Made by a program: the position numbers and the translations under genes. A DNA stretch of 64,000 nucleotides from Puccinia triticina. Lineage: Eukaryota > Basidiomycota > Pucciniomycetes > Pucciniales > Pucciniaceae. The notes below the pieces were generated by a model that made no database searches, was not told where the DNA came from, and saw only the letters and a list, made by a program, of their open reading frames with translations. Below are positions 45,481 through 56,604 of this stretch, piece by piece (positions within the stretch are counted from its first letter, which is position 1; each line of letters begins with the position of its first letter). The stretch spans positions 2,356,001 to 2,420,000 of the forward strand of contig NC_070570.1 of NCBI RefSeq assembly GCF_026914185.1. The letters run 5' to 3'.

Positions 45481-45546
45481 ATGCCTGGCATTGCCAGGCA
45501 TTTGCCAGGCATTTGCCAGGCATTTGCCAGGCATTGCCAGGAATTT
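45481..45546 (-). repeat. Short TTGCCAGGCA minisatellite
   Basis: Six units of 10-11 bp, the complement of the units in the long array at 56605-57450. Confidence 0.9.
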
Positions 45547-45559
45547 TCTGTGCACTTAC

Positions 45560-46420
45560 CAGGAGCGCAGCGGGAGGTGGGTTGAGTCCAGGAGCGCTAA
45601 CGGGAGAGGTGGCACCCTGCACAAAACCAATTGACATTTTGTCAAAGTCTTGAGTTCAACGGGTGATTGCAGGGACCGGGACCGGTACTTTAAAACCTGG
45701 AATGGATGGGAGGTTGGATGGTGTGAGGGGGGTTGGTGAGGGATGTCTGTACCCTTGTGGATGGGGCTGGCCGGTGATTTGGCGGTAGTGGCTGTCTGGG
45801 TGGTAGTTGGGCTTGATCGCTCGGTGTTCCCCCCTCTTGGTTTCCCGCCAAGACCGGCGCTGATTTGGTAGAAACTTCTGCCTGACCCAACTTTCCCTCT
45901 GCTTCTGCCGCCATCCCTTTCTTGAATGCTTCTAGCATTGCCACTTTGATGTCCATCTTCCCAAGCCACTGTCCTGCCAAACCTGCCTCCACTCTCCCCG
46001 CTACTCCTACTGGATTCTCTGTTGGACGGTGCAAGTGTCGCAGAAAATCTCAGCATCATGACCCCTTTCCCGTTTATGGATCTGTTTTGAGTTCGCTGAG
46101 CTTACCTGCCAAGGGTTTTGTTCCTTTTGTCCCTTGCTCTCCTCCACCTCCTATTTCTTCCCATATCTCCTCTACCCCCTTTGATCCTTCTTTCCCTAAC
46201 CCATCAAACCCCTCCTCTATCTCTCCTTCCTTGCCTTCTGGAGCCCGCAATGTCCATCTGGTCCGGATTCTCCTTGTTGAGGCTTTGATGGTGACCTTCT
46301 TTGGTCTTTTGGAAGGCGGGGCTGGAATTTTTGGGTGGGTAGGTCCTTCCACTTCTATTTTGTCCTGCTGGTCTTGCACCTGCGTGGACAACTCTTGAGT
46401 CAGCCTCGGCTACGTTGTAT
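45560..46420 (-). other. Pro/Gly/charged frames, possible broken gene
   Basis: Minus-strand frames 46391-46074 (basic then acidic, RPKKVTIKASTRRIRTRW) and 46034-45690 (helical MDIKVAMLEAFKKGM then Pro-rich) nearly connect through a stop after KTDP and a frame change. No domain recognised. Confidence 0.3.
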
Positions 46421-46492
46421 CCCTCTGTTCTTGTGTATCCGCCTGAGTGTTGCTGATGCCGACGATCTGTTTCACAGTCGCCGTCGCTGCTG

Positions 46493-46878
46493 CAACAGTG
46501 GGCCGCTACGCTGCGCTAGAAATCAGCTAACTGCCAATTACAGCAGCGCAGCTGGCAACAGGGTTTTCCAAACTCCCTGAATTTTGCAGTCCTAATTGAC
46601 TGATCCCTCAGGGAGGCTTATAGTTCAATCCACGCAAGGCAAGCAGTTGAATGCTGCAAAACAGACCATGTTAGCTGAACTGTACTCCAAATGGAATTTT
46701 GGCTCTGCATCTGGTAACCAGGATGTCCTGACTCCCTGATGCAATGGTCCTGCTGGACCATTTTGATCAGGGAGGCTCCTAGAATATTCTCACCAGTTTA
46801 AGTGGTTCAATGCTGCGGAAAGGGCCGCGTAATCCGCTGTTAGCTCATTTTTTGGTGTAGCGTAGCGGCCCACCATTG
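46493..46878. mobile_element. hAT-like MITE 2 (386 bp)
   Basis: Ends CAACAGTGGGCCGCTACG and, on the complement, CAATGGTGGGCCGCTACG. GCTGCTG is duplicated on both sides (46486-46492, 46879-46885). It lies in the spacer before the DIRS element. Confidence 0.82.
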
Positions 46879-47209
46879 GCTGCTGCTATCAAATTTGACA
46901 TACTGTTAGTGTCCTGATCCACCTAACAGTTGAAATGGTTCCTGATTGGCGAGGGTCCTAAGTTTTCCTTAGTCGGCAAAAAACGTTTTCCTGATCAGCG
47001 GGGTTGTTAGGTAAGCTGAGATTGGCTGAATCCGGTGGAGTTGTGGTTCCGGGTTGGCTGCTGCAGGCCGGTACCGGTTGCTCCTCAACCAACTAGGTTT
47101 CAGCGCTTGACCACTGCAAACTCAGTTGCGGGGTGCCGCGCCTGCCCCGGGGGAGGCGCTGCTGATCAACCTCTGCCTGCGCTCTTCGGCCCTACCCGAC
47201 CGGAACACC

Positions 47210-48100
47210 GGTCCTCTTCAACAACGCCGCAATCCCAACCAATGACAATCTAGGATTTACGCCGTTTTTCGAGAGGAACCTCCTCGCTTTCAGGGCGCCA
47301 CTCCCGCTGACCATTTTCAACAAGGTCTGGCAGGATTGGGTGCTAGCTTATCAAGCCAAAAAGAGGACGAAGTCAGACAACGGGGACAAAGACCGCTACA
47401 ACGGGTACCCATACCCATGCAAATACCTCCAGACCTACCAAGAATGGTCAGTGAACCATCAGGTTTTTTTCGAAGCGGTAGTGAAAATACCCAGCCAAGC
47501 CAACCTTGCAGTCTGGCTACCACTCCACAAGAAAAATTGTGATCAAATCATCAAAAGGGAAGGATTTATGACAACGCTACCCTATGATATCCACGTACGG
47601 ACTAACGCGCTTACGCACCGGGTGACAATGCCGGATGGGTCCTTGTTGTCGGCAAACATTTCAATTTACCAGAAGGAGATTGTATCCACAGCACACTCAA
47701 AAGTGCTCCGATTTGAAGAGGACGAGTTCAAAGATAACCCTTACGCCGTAGGGGGTTGCAGGTTTGGTTGGGACCCAATCACAGGCCAACCAACGGCCAA
47801 GAAAGACGACCAGTCAAGCAAGATTCCTCTCCACCTTCAACAAATTACGCCGAAAGGGGGAGCTCTTTCTACGCGACCAGGATTAGATATCCCAAAGGGA
47901 CCAAGCGGGTCCAAAGATCAACACTCTAAACAAGGCGGTTTCAAAAGCAATTGTTCGGGGCCTAGCATCAACGATTGAGACAAAGGAGGGGCGCAAGGCA
48001 ATGGCGGACACGGGGGGGAAGCGGGAATTGTGGTGGGACCAGGAATGGGGGAGGTAATGCAGGAAGGGTTTACAATAAGGGGAAATCTTATTAGTTAGCG
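47210..48100 (+). pseudogene. DIRS Gag-like protein
   Basis: Open from about 47215 with FTPFFERNLLAFRAPLPLTI, KVWQDWVLAYQAKKR, YPYPCKYLQTYQEW, NQIIKREGF-like and a C-terminal FGWDPITGQPT, which I recall from Gag of rust DIRS elements. TGA at 47976-47978, preceded by T, interrupts the frame; it then continues into a Gly-rich tail (DKGGAQGNGGHGGEAG) typical of such Gags. No clear ATG marks the start. The protein would bind element RNA; the copy is damaged by one stop. Confidence 0.65.
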
Positions 48101-48360
48101 GGTTCATTTTGATTTTTTATTCAATTAAAACTCACGGCTTCAGGGGGGTTGTCAATAGACATTTCACCACCCAGTGGTACATTTAACTCGGCGATTTAAG
48201 ATTAAGTCTTAGTAGCAATGAACATGTTAAGCAATTTCTGACTAATCTCAAATTTGTCCCATGCAGTAAGAGCGTCCCACATGTGAGAGAAATTGGGAGC
48301 ATGTACAGGAAGAAAACGCGGAAGACCAATTAGGTGACTGGCCCGTGTCCATATCACTCA
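48101..48360. other. DIRS Gag-Pol junction, no intact frame
   Basis: Only short frames. The pol N-terminus becomes readable at about 48365 (MNIGVWETALETAGLLPEF). Confidence 0.5.
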
Positions 48361-50685
48361 AGATGAACATTGGAGTGTGGGAAACAGCCTTGGAAACGGC
48401 AGGCTTGTTACCAGAGTTTCAGGACGTGCTAGAAGGATTCCGGTCTGGTTTTGACCAGGGCATCCCGGTACACAGGTTGGCAGGAAACATAACCTACTGC
48501 ACACCTCCGCCTTGCTAGCAAAAGCAAAGATCGAAGAGTCAATCCAAAAAAAACTAAAAGCCAGAAGGATGTTTGGACCGTTTACCTATGACCAAGTAGC
48601 CAAACGGTTCCCATTCTTCACTACAAACCCTCTAGGGGCCGTAATAAACGGCGACGGGTCGCTGAGGCCAATAAATGACCTATCTTTTCCGCACGGTAGG
48701 GAGGTCAACTCTTTCATGGATGCCTGTGACTTCAAGACATTGTGGGATGACTTCAACACTGTGGCGAACTTCCTCAAAGACTTAAAGGAGCCAGTGCTCT
48801 TGGCACTTTTTGATTGGGAAAAGGCATACTGCCAAATCCCCACGGCCCCTGATCAATGGCCTTACCTCATGGTAAGGGACTTTGACAATAAACTGCTATT
48901 GGATACAAGAATAACGTTTGGCGGTGTCGCAGGCTGCGGCTCCTTTTGCAGACCCCCGGACGCCTGGAAAAAAGTGATGCTAGCAGAATTTGATGTGATG
49001 AACATTTTCCGTTGGGTAGATGACAACCTCTTTGTGAAGAGGGTCAATTCCCAGACCCTGATGACAGATGTCGTGAAAAGGTTGGACAAACTTGGGGTGA
49101 AAAGTAGTACAACAAAATACTCCCCGTTCCTGCTTGAACAGAAGTACGTTGGTTTCATTTGGAATGGCTCCAACAAAACTGTCCGACTCCCTGAAGAAAA
49201 ACTAGCAAAAAACATCAGGCAAGTCCAACACTTCCTGGAGATCGGCACAAGTTTCTCATACAACGAGGTAGAAGTCATTGCAGGACGCCTCAACCACGTG
49301 TTGTACATTCTACCACAACTCAGGTGCTTCCTGTGCGGAATCTATCAATGGCTAATGGAGTGGGTCCATAAGAGGCGGCCAATTTTGAAAGGCGCCAAGG
49401 AGGACCTCCATGAGTGGCTGACAACTCTCAAGAACTTCACTCCCACCAGACTGATCCTGCGCCAAGAACCCACCAAAATAGGATGGATAGACAACACCTC
49501 GACTAGCTACGGAATTGGGGTAATAGTGGGGAAACGCTGGGCACAATTCCGGTTGAGATCAATGGACGCTCTTGACCAGGGGATTGAAGGGGACAAAGAA
49601 GAGGAACAGATTGCCCGACTAGAGACAGTCGCGGTTATATTAGGCCTCCTGATGCTCCTGAAACTTGGCGCAAGAGGAGGGAAAACCTGTTGACATTCGT
49701 GTGACATCCCTCTAGGACTCCAGCGGTCTCACTTCTCCTGATGACCTCATCAAGACGCTTGCATCTCAATGACATCATGTTCAACGTTCAGATCCCTCAA
49801 ATCTCTCCCAGCAAGATTCTCCGCTGGAACCTCTCCATCCATATATAAACTCTTCCTTCCATCATCTTTGTTTCCTTCCCTCGGGGAACCTGCAGTATCA
49901 CATTCTGCCTATCATTATAAAAGCTTATCTTTTCTTATCTAAGCTGTTCCTCCACTCTCGACATCATCATTGGTCGACACCATCATCATCAACCTACTTT
50001 CTACTTCATCATATCGTACTATCTCCTGTCTGCTCAAGTCCTCTTTGCTCAATTCCTTTGTCAAGACCCTCAGACTTGCATCCGGATCATCGATTACTCT
50101 CAGTCCTTGGCTTTCCCTTCTTTCCAACAAATCCGCCGGTCTTCTTTGCCGATCTCCATTTGCACTCATACGACTTGTAGGTTCTTAACGGCTCATCGGA
50201 CTCATCCCGGTCAACATAATTGACTCTTTCTTTTTGTTCCCAGTTTGTTGTCCTCCTGTGTCCTGTGTCCTTGTTCTTATTGTGTCTCTTTAAATTGTCC
50301 CCTTTGCCTTTAGGTACATTTTCTTTTTTTATATTTTTATTTCATCACATGTATTCCCTTGTCAGAATTGCTTACCAGAAATACATGCTTTAGTTTGTTG
50401 ATTAACAAAACCTTCATTGTGTGGACAGACAACACCACGACGGAGGGCGCAATCCTCAAACGGAAATCAAAGGACCACCTCGTCAACAACGAGTGGAAGA
50501 AGATCCAGAAGATCTTGATTGAACATCAGATCAACCTGGTAGCAAAGCGGGTGGTCTCCGCCAAAAATCGGGCGGACACGTTATCTAGGGGAGTGCGGCA
50601 AGGCCACCAAAACAGGGAACAATTGCGGATTGAAGTCCCAAGGGACCTGGAAGAGCTAATCACACAGATCACCGAGACAGATTAG
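48361..50685 (+). pseudogene. DIRS reverse transcriptase-RNase H, split by a solo LTR
   Basis: Pol begins near 48365, has a small frameshift near 48505, then runs open from 48512. RT motifs: NPLGAVINGDGSLRPINDLSF, LLALFDWEKAYCQIP (first Asp), GCGSFCRPPD, FRWVDDNLFV (catalytic VDD intact). RNase H follows: IGWIDNTSTSYGIGVIV. The frame breaks after ARGGKT at 49687, where a 720-bp LTR is inserted, and resumes at 50408 with FIVWTDNTTTEGAI and NRADTLSRGV to the stop at 50685. Without the LTR and one AAACC the two parts join in frame. RT active-site residues look intact, unlike Copia A. No recombinase follows, so I regard the element as defective. Confidence 0.82.
49688..50407 (+). mobile_element. 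Solo LTR (720 bp) with AAACC target duplication
   Basis: Borders TGTTGACATT and TTGATTAACA. AAACC flanks it at 49683-49687 and 50408-50412. A TATA-like CCATATATAAAC lies near 49840. There is no internal retroelement sequence, so this is a solo LTR left by LTR-LTR recombination. Confidence 0.88.
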
Positions 50686-50689
50686 GTTA

Positions 50690-51751
50690 GGAATTGAGTG
50701 CATTGCACAGTAATACCATAACAAGCAGAACTAGACGTCAGTTAGATAAGAGCCTGGAGTTGCTAGCCTCAGACAAGGCAGTTAGAGGGGATAGGGGTTG
50801 GTTAGGTCTGAGCTGGCTCCAGGCCCCTGGAGTTGTGGGACAGGCTCATCCATTCATCTCACCCTCCGCAACTAGGTCCCTCAGGGAGCCTGTCTGGGGC
50901 GAGGGAGGGTCCTCTTTCTACCGGTAGGGGCTTGGAGGACCTCTCCTTTGTCTCACTTTTCCTTCTTACAGGTTCAGGCAAGCGCATAGGAGTGTGCCTT
51001 TGCGCCAGCCCTAGGCCGGCCTGAAACCCTTTGGGGGGTTTCCGAGCCGGCCATGTATGGGTCGGGGGAGGTTTTCCACCCCGTGTCCCCCGAGCCCCCG
51101 CAGACGCCTTAGAATTTTAATTCTGGGTCTTGGTGGCTCGAGAGGAGTGAAAAACCCCCCGGAGCAGAAGAAAAAGAGCACGCCAGTGGGGGATCAGTGC
51201 TAGACCCTCCCCGCTGGTGTGTTACATGTAAGGGTGGGCGGGTGGTGCCGAAAAAGAAAAGAGAAAAGTGTGTGAGGGAAAGGATGCTCTGTGCGATGGG
51301 ACAAGGCGTGAGCTAAGGTGACAGGAGGAGTGCCCTGGCGGCCTCTTTATGTACCTTCTCTGGCGCCTTTGTCCCCTCGGAACCATCTTTGGGTCGCTAG
51401 GTCTGCTATGTGTTACGCAGGCCCCGGTGTCTTGCTGTTGTGGTAACAGCCACTGGGTTGTAGCGGGAAGGCTGGGGAGCCTGTCCCCTAGCCTACCAGT
51501 GGCGCTTCTTTCCTGGGGGCAAGGAGGCGCTGGAGACGCGTCCCAAAGCTTGTCGCTATGGGTAGGACCCCATGGACCACGGGACCTCGCTGCGCTCCGG
51601 TTCCCTCCCAGACCTTTCCGCTAAAGAGCTCCTAAGGGGGAGCTGTATCACACTACCCATTGAGGGAGGCGTGAGGACACTCTACAACTCCCTACAACCC
51701 CTCCCAAATCCCAAGAGGCCCTATAGGGCTGAGAAGGGAAAAAAGGGGAGG
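50690..51751. other. DIRS 3' part without recognised recombinase
   Basis: GC-richer sequence with short plus-strand frames of up to 91 codons (51349-51624) and no tyrosine-recombinase motif that I can see. Confidence 0.4.
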
Positions 51752-51758
51752 GTGAGGG

Positions 51759-52220
51759 CAACACTGGGTTGCTACGCTACGCTACACTATTTCAGCACTA
51801 CGTGTTAGCGTAGCGGCAAAAAGCGCCCATCTATTTTGCATAGTGTTAGCGCGCTGTTAGCGCCGCTATGTTGCGCTAATTTTCAGCGGCGCTAACAGCG
51901 CGCCAATTATTTGTTAGCGTTAGCGCGCCGCTACAGTCGCTACGCTACAGCGCCTTTAGCGGGAAAAAAGCCCTTTTTTCCCGCTAAAGGCGCTGTAGCG
52001 CAGCGTAGCGCGCGCTCTTTTGCGCCCTGCATGTGTAGCATTAGCGCAATTGCGCGGATCTGCGCTAACACTACGCTATCAGCTAAAATAGCTGCGCACC
52101 GCGTGCGCGTAGCGTTAGCGCATATGCGTGCAATTGCGCTAACGCTACGCTAAAAAATAGCGCATTTGCGCTGCGCTACGCTATGCTAACCGCTATGGTT
52201 AGCGTAGCGACCCAGTGTTG
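51759..52220. mobile_element. hAT-like MITE 3 (462 bp), TAGCG-rich
   Basis: Ends CAACACTGGGTTGCTACG and, on the complement, CAACACTGGGTCGCTACG. GTGAGGG is duplicated (51752-51758, 52221-52227). The interior is a dense mix of TAGCG and CGCTA words, with one strong hairpin, TAGCGGGAAAAAAG and its complement, near 51965. Confidence 0.88.
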
Positions 52221-52520
52221 GTGAGGGAGAAAAGAGGCTCTTCCCTTATCCCATACCCAGGTGGCTTGGGGAGGAAGGATAGAAACTTCCGGGTCACCTG
52301 AATCACAGTGGAATCCCACATGAATTCAGCACACGCTGAGCAACATAAAAAGTACCAACAGAGGCCATGGGTTTATCCCTGGCCCACGTAGACACCTAGG
52401 GAGTGTCAGCAGACTGGATGTGCGCTTACTGGGACCGCAGCAGTAGGTGGGTCAAGTCCAGGAGCGCTAATGGGAGGGTTGGCACCCTGCGCAAAGGCGC
52501 ACCAAAGAGCGCAGGCAGAG

Positions 52521-53472
52521 TGTCAGCCTGTATGTAACTAACCGTGTCTGGGAGGCTTGTTACTATCAAGATGATGGTGTAAGATGCCAAGGATGGGCCA
52601 ATGGGTTCGTGGTAAGACCTGTAAAAGGTTTCACTCTATCAGTAATCTTGACTGAGAGGCTTGCTCAATTAAGGCGCATCCAGATCAACACAGGGTGTTA
52701 ATAGGCATCCAAGGAATAACTCAACTTGGGTTCGTGGTTTGACCTACAGAAAGGTAAGGGTAATCAAGAGTTGAGAGTATTCCTGAATTGAAAGATGGGT
52801 GAGAATGAAAGCACTGTTTAACTATAGTATGGGTTAAACTTTGCTGTAATAATATTCTGAGGGATAAACAGTCCTGAGGGGCGTGTTTATATAGACGGGA
52901 AAGAGCAGGAGGGAATATGAGGCGCTTGGAGGCGCTTCAGGACCAGGGGGGAACTGGAAGCGCTCAAGGGAAGCAGATCCTCATGAGGATCAACATTGGA
53001 AATGATCAAGGCAGTGTAATGATCAGTACTGATCCTGGATCAGTAGCTGTGCACACTAGCTGATCATAACCAATCATTGATTGCATTCAGTGCTCTTTGA
53101 ATTGGATTACATCATGTATTGTTTATGTAATTATATCATAACCAATATATTATGTAAATGGGGACTGAGGCGTAACAGGGGATAAATGAGTGATACCTGT
53201 CTTGGGTTATTTCACGTGTACAGTAATATTACAATGTATTGTAATCTTACTGTAGCACGTAACTTAACTCTCATAACAACAGTACATTATGGTAACTGTA
53301 TTTAACTATGGTTATCTGTAATGTAATGTATAACAGGAGTACATTCTTAAGCTTGTATCAAATGATATATATATGTAATAAAGGTGTAAAAAGGAATGTA
53401 CTATATGTAATGTGAACAATTGCAGGTACTTGGTACTTGTAAGGTACTGTGACATGTACTCTGTGGCTGACA
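52521..53472 (+). mobile_element. LTR inserted into the DIRS right terminal repeat
   Basis: Perfect 8-bp termini TGTCAGCC...GGCTGACA. The DIRS repeat is interrupted: GAGCGCAGGCAGAG ends at 52520 and GGTTGATCAGCAG resumes after 53472. Flanks CAGAG and CGGAG match at 4 of 5 bases. GTTTATATAGAC near 52890 may be a TATA box. No internal region, so a solo LTR. Confidence 0.75.
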
Positions 53473-53692
53473 CGGAGGTTGATCAGCAGCGCCTCCCCCG
53501 GGGGAGGCGCGGCACCCTGCAAATGAGTTCGCAGCGGTCAAGCGCTGAACCCTAGTTGGTCAAGGAGCAACCGGTACTGGCCTGCAGCAGCCAACCCGGA
53601 ACCACGACTCCACCGGATTTAGCCGATCTCAGCTTACCTATCAACCCCGCCGATCAGGAAACCTTTTTTCACCCTGCCCCAGTTAGGTCTTA

Positions 53693-54436
53693 CAGTACAC
53701 GTGAAATGTGTACCAGACAAGGTATCACTCATTAGAACCTTGTAACGCCCTTATTTCCCTTTACATGTGAAAATTCTGATTAATACACGTACCACAGGCT
53801 GGCCAAAGCAGTGATGTAATGTGTATGAAGTTTTTCTATTCAGTGGAGACTGAATGGAATGAAAGTAATCAACAAAGATCTGTTATTATACAACAATACA
53901 GATACTACTGATCTAGTGGGAGACCAGTAGCTCACTTACTGATCATTACACTGCACAGATCATTTGTATTACTGATCCTTCAGAGGATCTGTCCTCTGAA
54001 GCGCTCCCAGTTCCCCACTGGTCATTGGGAGCTTCCATTCTTTCCTCCCTGGACACTCTTCAATATATAAACAGCCCCTCATGGACTGTTTATTGCTTAG
54101 AATATTTTATAGCAAGGTTTAACATACTAACAGTTAAACAGTGGCTTCATTCTCAACCATCATTCAATTCAGGAAGCTCCATAGATTCTTGATTACCCTT
54201 TACCTTTTGTAGGTAAAACCCACAAACCCAAGTGAGATATTCCTTGGATGCCTATTAGCACCTTGTGTTGATCTGGATGCGCCTTCATTGAGCAAGCCTC
54301 TCAGTACCAAGTATACTGATTGAGTGTTATCTTTTACAGATATTATAACTTCACCTTGGCCCATCCTTGGTACTTTACACCATCAAACTGCTAGTAACAA
54401 CCTCATTTTACACGGTTAGTTACCTACAGGCTGACA
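53693..54436 (-). mobile_element. Truncated inverted copy of the same LTR
   Basis: Its complement begins TGTCAGCCTG and follows 52521-53240 for about 740 bp with many substitutions, then stops beside the DIRS terminus at about 53690. The last 230 bp of the LTR are absent. Confidence 0.75.
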
Positions 54437-55430
54437 AGTATCATATATATGCAATATGAAAACAGTGGCCAACTTGTGGTTGATTATAATAAAAGGAATT
54501 CAATAAAAGAAACAAAGAAATTCATATGCCATATTCAATATCCTATGCAGAGTATCCTAGAGCTGAGTTGTGTGTGAAGCTGTGTGTGAAATCCTTTGTG
54601 AACTGTCACAGACTGGCATGTGAAAGGTGTAATTTGTGTATCTTCTGATCCAGTAGAGATGTGAGGATGGTAACAGCGGGTGACTAATGTTTATTTTGGC
54701 TGTAGATTCCATAATTTCTGACACCCGTTTGGTGGAATATTGAGACTTATGGTGAGTACAAATAAAACTGTGAATTTTTCCACCTGCAAACACAGGAATA
54801 ACAGCTAAACTGGGTGTGTTACCAGTTGTCAGTTTTTGATGAAAAAATGACCTGGTGGGTGCCCACCCCAAACTTGGGCGGTGTGGAACTACTCAAATGG
54901 GAGAATAGAGCTGGGAAGGGAAATGTATAACTAGACTAGTACTAATGTAAGCTATGCCAAGGATGCTGATATAAGAGCTGCCTTCCTGACTAATACTACT
55001 GGGGATGAGTGTAACACTAAGAAAAAGAAGAAAGGTGTGGCTTTTCTGCTATAATCTTAGACTGACTAATACTATGAGCTGACTACTTGTACCTGTAGGG
55101 TATGAGGAGGAGTGGAGGAGTAGTGGGGGGCAAAGATGAAAGGTGATGTGCAAATGTGAATGATATATGCAGGGGGATATATTTCTGGTATGGATGAAAG
55201 TGTATAAGATGTGTGAATGGCAATGTTATCTAATGGTGTGGTGAAATATGTACTGATGAAGGTGTATCTAATGGTGTGGTGAAAAGGTCATACAGGGTGT
55301 ATGGAGTAGAAATTCAATGTGGGGATACAACATATAGAGGGGAGTATATATGTGAGGAAATACAACAAGGGGAAATCATGATGAGCACAATGTAACAAGG
55401 TCTGAAGATGAGCAATGATGAAATGTAATG
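54437..55430. other. AT-rich spacer, no gene recognised
   Basis: Contains GTACAAATAAAACTGTGAAT...CCTGCAAACACAGGAATAAC (54757-54806), which recurs near 57598-57645 at the edge of Copia B. Confidence 0.5.
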
Positions 55431-55580
55431 ATGAAGTGAAGTAATGATGAGCACTATGTAATGTAATGATGAAGTGATGTAATGATGAGCACTATGTAAT
55501 GTAATGATGAAGTGATGTAATGATGAGCACTATGTAATGTAATGATGAAGTGATGTAATGATGAGCACTATGTAATGTCT
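55431..55580. repeat. 38-bp tandem repeat, about 3.7 copies
   Basis: Unit GTAATGATGAGCACTATGTA followed by ATGTAATGATGAAGTGAT; copies nearly identical. Confidence 0.9.
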
Positions 55581-55689
55581 ATGTATGATGAGTGAGATAT
55601 GTAATGTGTAATATATGTAGCTATGGTGATGATGACTGGAATATGTAATGTAGATGAAATGTGAGAAGCAGGAAAATACCAATGAAACT

Positions 55690-55850
55690 GTATATGCTAA
55701 TAACTTCTGATCCAAAGGGAATTTCAGGGTGGTATGAGTGAGTGACTAGGGGTAAAATGAGGTGTAGAATCTGAATCTGGAATAATAATGATGGATATGT
55801 GAGGGATATGTATGATATGAGAATGGTGATATGAGTGGGAACAGGGTTAC
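55690..55850. repeat. Fragment related to the Copia A 3' noncoding block
   Basis: GAGTGAGTGACTAGGGG with similar flanks, in the same orientation as 37195-37285. Confidence 0.5.
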
Positions 55851-55981
55851 CACAGCGGCCAGGCCGGCAGTAGAGAGAGAAAATAGACTCTACCTGGTTC
55901 TGGCCCAAAGGAGAGGCCCTGGGTGGGTGTATTTGCTCTCTCAATTGGCAGTACTCACCAGTGAGAGAGTGTTTGTGTCTC

Positions 55982-56386
55982 TCAATTGTCAGTACCTGAA
56001 ATATCAATGTTTGCAGCACCCTTGTTGAGCTCCTTGCCCTCCTGGAACATCTCCTCCGCCACCAGCAGATCTGGCTCTCCCAATGGGAGCGGGTACACCA
56101 CCCAAATACCGCCGTTACCGGTGCAGTAACCAGTGTCTGATTTGAGGCAGAAAAACAACCTGGTACCCGGACCCACGGCGGGTATCCAGGTCCCAAATGC
56201 CATCTCTACCCCAAGATTCCTCAGAGTTTGTGCATGACAACTGTTTGCAGTTGCACAACATTTTATTGCATTCCATGAACTCCTGTAGATCCAATGAGAC
56301 TGCTTCGCGGCACTGCAAACCCAGAACCCCCCATTGGAAAACTTGACGCCCCGCGCCGGATTCAACGCTACACGGCTTTGCTGCAC
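55982..56386 (-). other. Uncharacterised 134-codon frame
   Basis: Minus-strand frame with Cys-containing text (WNAIKCCATANSCHAQTL, GIWVVYPLPLGEPDLL). It could be an exon: a donor-like GTACC and flanking AG sites exist, but other frames are open too (56318-56115). No domain, signal peptide or paralogue in the window. It sits inside the nested region between the LTR pair and the GCCTGGCAAT array. Confidence 0.25.
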
Positions 56387-56604
56387 AAATTTAAAGCACT
56401 AGGCCGCTGGTGCTTGCGCTTGGGCGTTGATAAACGCTGTGGAACTTCACTCTACGGGGATTTAGGAGCTTGGAAGGGAAATGTAAGTTGTCACGGATAT
56501 TGACAAGATAAACTGGTGCCTGAAGGGCTGCCTTCCTTGAATAAGCTCTGGGAGTTTTACACCAAGAATATTTAGTGTGGTGCAATCTTTGAGAATTATT
56601 CTTA

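Larger units (their letters stand above)
46970..53680 (+). mobile_element. DIRS-like retrotransposon with inverted termini
   Basis: Inverted terminal repeats of about 200 bp lie at 46970-47185 and 53473-53680, with GGTAAGCTGAGAT, GTTCCGGGTTGGCTGC and GAGGCGCTGCTGATCAACCTC in both. Between them are Gag and RT-RNase H in the order of rust DIRS elements. Inverted termini and this RT separate it from Gypsy and Copia. The tyrosine recombinase expected in DIRS was not found. A solo LTR, a hAT-like MITE and another LTR have inserted into it. Confidence 0.72.

Noticed and set aside
50690..53470. Tyrosine recombinase expected in a DIRS element
   Set aside because: No R-H-x-x-R...Y pattern could be read in any frame; the interval is filled with a MITE, an LTR and short frames.
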